DNA of 8,098 nt from Cupriavidus sp. (lineage in GTDB: Bacteria > Pseudomonadota > Gammaproteobacteria > Burkholderiales > Burkholderiaceae): NCBI GenBank assembly GCA_013362725.1, contig JABFVP010000684.1, forward strand, positions 1-8,098. Direction: 5' to 3'. The translations under genes and the position numbers were made by a program. Below are positions 6,915 to 8,098 of the stretch, one piece after another; position 1 is the stretch's first letter; every line of letters begins with the position of its first letter. The notes beneath the pieces are model-generated. The model was not told the origin of the DNA, ran no database searches, and worked only from the letters and a program-made list of their open reading frames with translations.

Positions 6915-6937
6915 GCGTGCCGGCAGCGCCGGCACGC
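6915..6937 (+). terminator. perfect 10-bp hairpin after the secreted-protein gene
   Basis: GCGTGCCGGC (6915-6924) is exactly complementary to GCCGGCACGC (6928-6937) around the 3-base loop AGC; an outer G-T pair adds one more. It lies 80 bases past the stop codon at 6833-6835. The sequence after it is TGCCATCGG, with no T-run. A 3'-end stabilising or terminating hairpin for the secreted-protein transcript is the simplest reading. Confidence 0.5.
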
Positions 6938-6978
6938 TGCCATCGGTAACGGCGGGTGCTGCCATGGCATGCGGTACC

Positions 6979-7006
6979 CGTCCGTCTTTTCCTGAGTCAT
7001 CGGACG
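6979..7006. repeat. inverted repeat abutting the lipoprotein start
   Basis: CGTCCG (6979-6984) and CGGACG (7001-7006) are perfect arms with a 16-base spacer. The right arm contains GGAC (7002-7005), the only weakly Shine-Dalgarno-like stretch before the ATG at 7014. Folding of the mRNA would hide it. It could also be an operator or chance. Confidence 0.25.
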
Positions 7007-7013
7007 ATTCGCC

Positions 7014-7493
7014 ATGCGACAAGACGTTCAACTCAATGACCGCGTGCGGGCGGTCCCACATGCGCCGCACCATTTCCTGCATGCCGCAGCGATGCTGTTT
7101 TCGGGCCTGTTGTTCGCCGGATGCGGCGGCGGGGATCCGGTGCCGGTAGCCGCGACCGTCCCGCAGCAAGCGCCGGCGGGACAGAGTCCGTTCGCCGCGC
7201 AAGGCACGCCGCGTGCGGGCGAAACGCCGACACCGTCGGCGCTGACGGACGAAACTGCCGTACCTTCGGCGGATTCCCCCGAACTTGCGCAACTTGGCGC
7301 GCTCCCGCACCTGTCATCGCTGTCGGACCGTGAGAAGGCAGGATTGCTCATGCTGCTGCGTACCCGCTCACCCGAGCAACGGATGGCATTGATCAACATG
7401 TACCCCAGCCTGGTCAGGCTACCCGAGCAGCAAAAGGAGCTGTTGCTGGATCGGCTGGAAAAGATCGTCCCGGTCACGGTGAGCCAGCGTTGA
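7014..7493 (+). CDS. putative lipoprotein with helical C-terminal domain
   Basis: The 159-residue product has a lipobox, L-F-A-G-C at 33-37, after a hydrophobic stretch (about 21-36), so signal peptidase II processing at Cys37 is expected. The residue after the Cys is Gly, not Asp, compatible with outer-membrane sorting. Residues 41-90 are a Pro/Ala/Thr-rich linker. Residues 91-153 look helical and include LSSLSDREKAGLLMLL and SPEQRMALINMYPSLVRLPE; this L-x-x-L-S-x-x-E / SPEQR periodicity recalls DUF3106-like proteins, a resemblance by eye only. ATG 7014 is the most upstream start, since an in-frame stop lies at 6993-6995. It gives a rather long 20-residue n-region and lacks a good Shine-Dalgarno. 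ATG 7092 (residue 27) would leave only a 10-residue signal before Cys37, so 7014 is preferred. There is no transmembrane segment besides the signal. Function unknown. Confidence 0.72.
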   Translation: MRQDVQLNDRVRAVPHAPHHFLHAAAMLFSGLLFAGCGGGDPVPVAATVPQQAPAGQSPFAAQGTPRAGETPTPSALTDETAVPSADSPELAQLGALPHLSSLSDREKAGLLMLLRTRSPEQRMALINMYPSLVRLPEQQKELLLDRLEKIVPVTVSQR

Positions 7494-7523
7494 TGACGGT
7501 GCAGCCCCGTACCGCTGTCGAGG

Positions 7524-7640
7524 ATGCCAGATCTGACGGCCGTGATGGAGCTGGCGCGCACCAGCGAAGCGGGGCGGCTGTACAGGCGCTACACCGATGA
7601 GGCCGTCAGCGCCGGCGTGTTCGGATTGCCCAGCTATGGG
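7524..7640 (+). pseudogene. remnant of a DsbA-like 2-hydroxychromene-2-carboxylate isomerase
   Basis: This frame encodes about 39 residues ending in LYRRYTDEAV-SAGVFGLPSY, which matches the conserved C-terminal segment of the DsbA-fold HCCA isomerases and related thioredoxin-fold glutathione-dependent enzymes (EA-x-x-x-GVFG-x-P-[ST]-[FY]). In intact members this is followed by a segment like V-x-G-E-x-FWGQDR; here it stops right after SYG and runs into the antisense end of the dehydrogenase gene. The N-terminal thioredoxin-fold half, with the substrate and glutathione site, is absent: a stop at 7494-7496 closes the frame and the lipoprotein gene lies just upstream. The fragment is therefore too short to function. 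The ATG at 7524 is arbitrary. The call rests on motif recognition by eye. Confidence 0.6.
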
Positions 7641-8098
7641 TTCCATGGCCCGGCGACACGCAGCACCAGTTTGCTCGCCGCCTGGCCCGACCGAACCCGC
7701 TCGAGCGCGTGCCCGGCCTGTTCCAGCGGCAGGCATTCGATGCGAGGTGGCCGCAAACGCCCGCTGTGCAGCAGTGCGGCGATTTCGGCCAGGCGCGCGC
7801 CGCTTGGCATCTTGCTGAACGCGATGGCGGTGCGCACGCCGCGCCGCGCGGCCTCGGCGGGATCGGGGCCGTGGTCGCCGCTGGCCAGCGTCAGGATGGC
7901 GACGAGAATGCCGCCGGGCCTGAGCAGGTCCAGCCCCATCGGCAGGGTGCCGCATCCGACCGCATCGAGGACCAGGTCGACGCCGGCCGGCGCCCACGCC
8001 CGCACGGCGCTGCCGATATCGCTTGCGCGGTAATCGATGGCCAGCTCGCAGCCGAGCGCCAGCAGCGCGTCGCGGCGGGGCGCGCTGCAGGTGGCAGC
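7634..8098 (-). CDS. zinc-type MDR alcohol dehydrogenase / quinone oxidoreductase, C-terminal part
   Basis: The frame is open to the window edge, giving 154 residues of the C-terminal half of a medium-chain dehydrogenase/reductase; the GTG at 8003-8005 is internal, not the start. Visible parts of the NAD(P)-binding Rossmann domain are LLALGCELAIDYRASDI (12-28 from the edge), GVDLVLDAVG (39-48) and LRPGGILVAI (59-68). Next come the return into the catalytic domain, with LHSGRLRPPRIECLPLEQAG (110-129), and the terminal strand SKLVLRV (142-148). Such enzymes reduce or oxidise carbonyls, alcohols or quinones with NADPH/NADH; the substrate cannot be told from this half. The N-terminal catalytic domain and any zinc ligands lie outside the window. 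Family members usually end soon after KLVLRV; here six more residues (AGPWNP) are read before the TAG, where the gene meets the isomerase remnant, so the native stop may have been replaced. Confidence 0.85.
   Translation of the reverse strand, partial: AATCSAPRRDALLALGCELAIDYRASDIGSAVRAWAPAGVDLVLDAVGCGTLPMGLDLLRPGGILVAILTLASGDHGPDPAEAARRGVRTAIAFSKMPSGARLAEIAALLHSGRLRPPRIECLPLEQAGHALERVRSGQAASKLVLRVAGPWNP

Noticed and set aside
7495..7602. An open frame starting ATGACG that overlaps the lipoprotein stop (TGATGA)
   Set aside because: It encodes only 35 residues with no motif, and the recognisable isomerase remnant lies in a different frame of the same stretch.
7419..7997. A 192-residue minus-strand open frame
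   Set aside because: It overlaps the dehydrogenase gene in another frame and crosses into the lipoprotein gene antisense; no domain, Arg/Ala-rich shadow.

Overview
The window looks like chromosomal DNA from a high-GC betaproteobacterium of the Burkholderiales, most likely Cupriavidus or a close relative. This rests on strong G/C preference at third codon positions, a Bug-family periplasmic binding protein, and a very long fused indolepyruvate:ferredoxin oxidoreductase of the type found in aerobic proteobacteria. The genus is an inference. Nothing in the window (no tRNA, rRNA, transposase or CRISPR repeats) fixes it.

Left part (1-5770): a Bug/TctC-type binding protein (101-1087, +) converges on a LysR-type regulator (1134-2069, -). 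That regulator is divergent from a 1189-residue 2-oxoacid:ferredoxin oxidoreductase of the indolepyruvate family (2201-5770, +). The 131-bp LysR/oxidoreductase intergenic region carries overlapping divergent promoter-like elements, the classic layout of a LysR regulator that controls itself and its neighbour. A simple reading is a small aromatic amino acid (arylpyruvate) catabolism locus, with the Bug protein possibly unrelated.

Middle (5771-6328): about 560 bp without a credible gene. The first part holds two strong hairpins in tandem, probably the end of the oxidoreductase transcript. The second part is more AT-rich and leads into the next gene.

Right part (6329-8098): a small secreted four-cysteine protein of unknown function (6329-6835, +), a perfect 10-bp hairpin, and a putative lipoprotein (7014-7493, +) with a Pro/Ala-rich linker and a helical C-terminus. 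A remnant of a DsbA-like 2-hydroxychromene-2-carboxylate isomerase (about 7524-7640, +) abuts the C-terminal end of a zinc-type MDR alcohol dehydrogenase/quinone oxidoreductase (7634-8098, -) that runs off the window. This junction looks like a rearrangement scar.

Four of the five complete genes have the same GGAGAC Shine-Dalgarno core, which fixes their starts; the lipoprotein lacks it. I found no clearly new multi-gene system. The least explained material is the secreted protein with its long leader, the lipoprotein, and the tandem hairpins.
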